Below, in pieces: positions 63,166-64,000 of a stretch of 64,000 bases of DNA. Source of the stretch: Leeuwenhoekiella polynyae (lineage in GTDB: Bacteria; Bacteroidota; Bacteroidia; Flavobacteriales; Flavobacteriaceae); assembly GCF_042683665.1 (NCBI RefSeq), contig NZ_JBHUOO010000047.1; one strand, written 5' to 3'. The notes below the pieces were generated by a model, which did no database searches, was not told the DNA's origin, and saw only the letters and a program-made list of their open reading frames with translations. Every line of letters starts with the position of its first letter. Position 1 is the stretch's first letter. A program made the position numbers and the translations under genes.

Positions 63166-63929
63166 ACGCCTTCAAAAACTTTTTCTGCAGGACCGATTAA
63201 AAATATGTTTTTATAGCCATCTTCCTGGGGCTCAAACATCACTTGAAGCTGCCCCCCTTCAACCTGCAAAGGAATACTGTTTATAGAAACTTTATTCTGT
63301 TTATGAATAGCAAGAGCAACTGCGGTAGCTCCTGTACCACAACTTAATGTCTCATCTTCTACCCCTCGCTCATAGGTTCGCATTCTGTAACCGTTATCTA
63401 TTGCCTCTACAAAATTAATATTGCTTCCAGCTTTGCCATAAAGTGAGCCATAGCGTAAAGCTGCACCCTCCTTTTTAACATCAAAAACATCTATATCAGA
63501 AACCCACTGCACGTGATGTGGCGAACCGGTATCTAAGAAAAGGTGGTCATCAAACTCTTTAATTTCAGCAACATCTTGCATTTTAAGATGCACAAGACCT
63601 TCTTCAATGAACGCTTCGTGTACACCATCAACGGCTTCAAATGTAGTTTTGTCAGCTATCACTCCAAGTTCTTTTGCAAAAGCTACAATACAACGACCAC
63701 CATTCCCACACATCGAACTCGGGTTTCCATCTGCGTTATAGTAAACCATTGTAAAGTCTAAGGTCGTGTGATTCTCTAATAAGATCAAGCCATCTGCTCC
63801 TATGCCAAATTTTCGGTTACAAATAGCTTTAACGAGTTTGGTATCATTATTGGAAAATATATGCTGACGGTTATCGATCATTACAAAATCGTTGCCGGTG
63901 CCTTGGTATTTATAAAAAGGTATTGACAT
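63153..63929 (-). CDS. dapF: Diaminopimelate epimerase
   Basis: A 258-residue epimerase of the lysine/diaminopimelate pathway. The two active-site Cys lie in MCGNGGRC (Cys74 region) and ETLSCGTGATAVALA. FYKYQGTGNDFVMIDNR and FGIGADGLILLE are conserved at the N-terminus. The ATG at 63929 gives the standard start MSIPFYKYQ; an upstream start at 63995 would add an unsupported 22 residues. It supplies meso-DAP for peptidoglycan, consistent with the linked mltG. Confidence 0.95.
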   Translation of the reverse strand: MSIPFYKYQGTGNDFVMIDNRQHIFSNNDTKLVKAICNRKFGIGADGLILLENHTTLDFTMVYYNADGNPSSMCGNGGRCIVAFAKELGVIADKTTFEAVDGVHEAFIEEGLVHLKMQDVAEIKEFDDHLFLDTGSPHHVQWVSDIDVFDVKKEGAALRYGSLYGKAGSNINFVEAIDNGYRMRTYERGVEDETLSCGTGATAVALAIHKQNKVSINSIPLQVEGGQLQVMFEPQEDGYKNIFLIGPAEKVFEGVWNV

Positions 63930-64000
63930 TTCTGGTTTTTTAAAAAGCCTCGCAAAAATACATAAAGCGAAAATTCTATGCCTTGTTAAGACCAAGTTAA

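Overview
The window looks like a chromosomal segment of a Flavobacteriaceae-type member of the Bacteroidota. The evidence is the gene content (DUF4835, DUF6913 and YbbR-like proteins; an Rpb6-type RNA polymerase omega next to coaBC and bamD; an RprX/RprY-like two-component pair), frequent TTG and GTG starts, and AT-rich intergenic DNA. One promoter resembles the Bacteroidota consensus. No rRNA, tRNA, insertion sequence, prophage or CRISPR array was seen. The genus cannot be fixed from sequence alone. About the first 5.1 kb reads clearly more GC-rich in sampled lines than the rest.

Layout. 1-5.1 kb: an FtsX/YbbP-type ABC permease (cut by the window edge), its ATPase, a divergent TesA-like esterase and an MFS transporter. 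5.2-10.2 kb: a 31-residue Lys/Ala-rich protein, two small DUF1801/YdeI-like proteins (one frameshifted), a lipoprotein esterase, type II NADH dehydrogenase, and an ECF sigma factor with a membrane partner. 10.3-15.9 kb: an exported dikinase-like ATP-grasp protein followed by an exported serine hydrolase, then DUF2200 and a GH16-like lipoprotein. 16.0-22.9 kb: a seven-gene signalling operon on the minus strand with a CheY-like regulator, an H-NOX haem sensor, a four-PAS histidine kinase, a FIST sensor, a second kinase, an Hpt protein and a LytTR regulator. 23-34 kb: alanine/glycine symporter, purC, phoH, SAM hydrolase, a 3-hydroxyacyl-CoA dehydrogenase, DUF1015, a YggS-type PLP protein, an exonuclease/GIY-YIG fusion, a K+ channel and miaA. 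34-46.8 kb: housekeeping genes on the minus strand (response regulator and kinase, coaE, YbbR, glycosyltransferase, fabI, recN, DUF4835, coaBC, omega, bamD, dapA, DUF6913). 46.8-64 kb: a split 5'-nucleotidase, two paralogous membrane proteins, ligA, LOG, prmC, ribD, HAD, a frameshifted DMT transporter, YigZ, thioesterase, dnaA, LMW phosphatase, an RsmI-like methylase, a muramidase-like protein, mltG and dapF.

The most interesting part is 16.0-23.0 kb. The operon encodes two candidate gas/ligand sensors (H-NOX and FIST, the latter being the fold of the NosP NO sensors), soluble kinases, a phosphotransfer protein and a LytTR output. A perfect 14-bp direct repeat with 21-bp period lies just upstream of the likely operon promoter, which is the geometry typical of LytTR-family binding sites. 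A 12/14 copy lies between the last gene and an unannotated 55-codon ORF with a signal-peptide-like N-terminus, followed by an intrinsic terminator. This suggests, but does not prove, a self-regulated NO- or redox-responsive system with a small exported peptide as a second target. The other notable unit is the exported dikinase-like protein (10.4-13.3 kb), whose domain order matches glucan water dikinases rather than PEP synthase.
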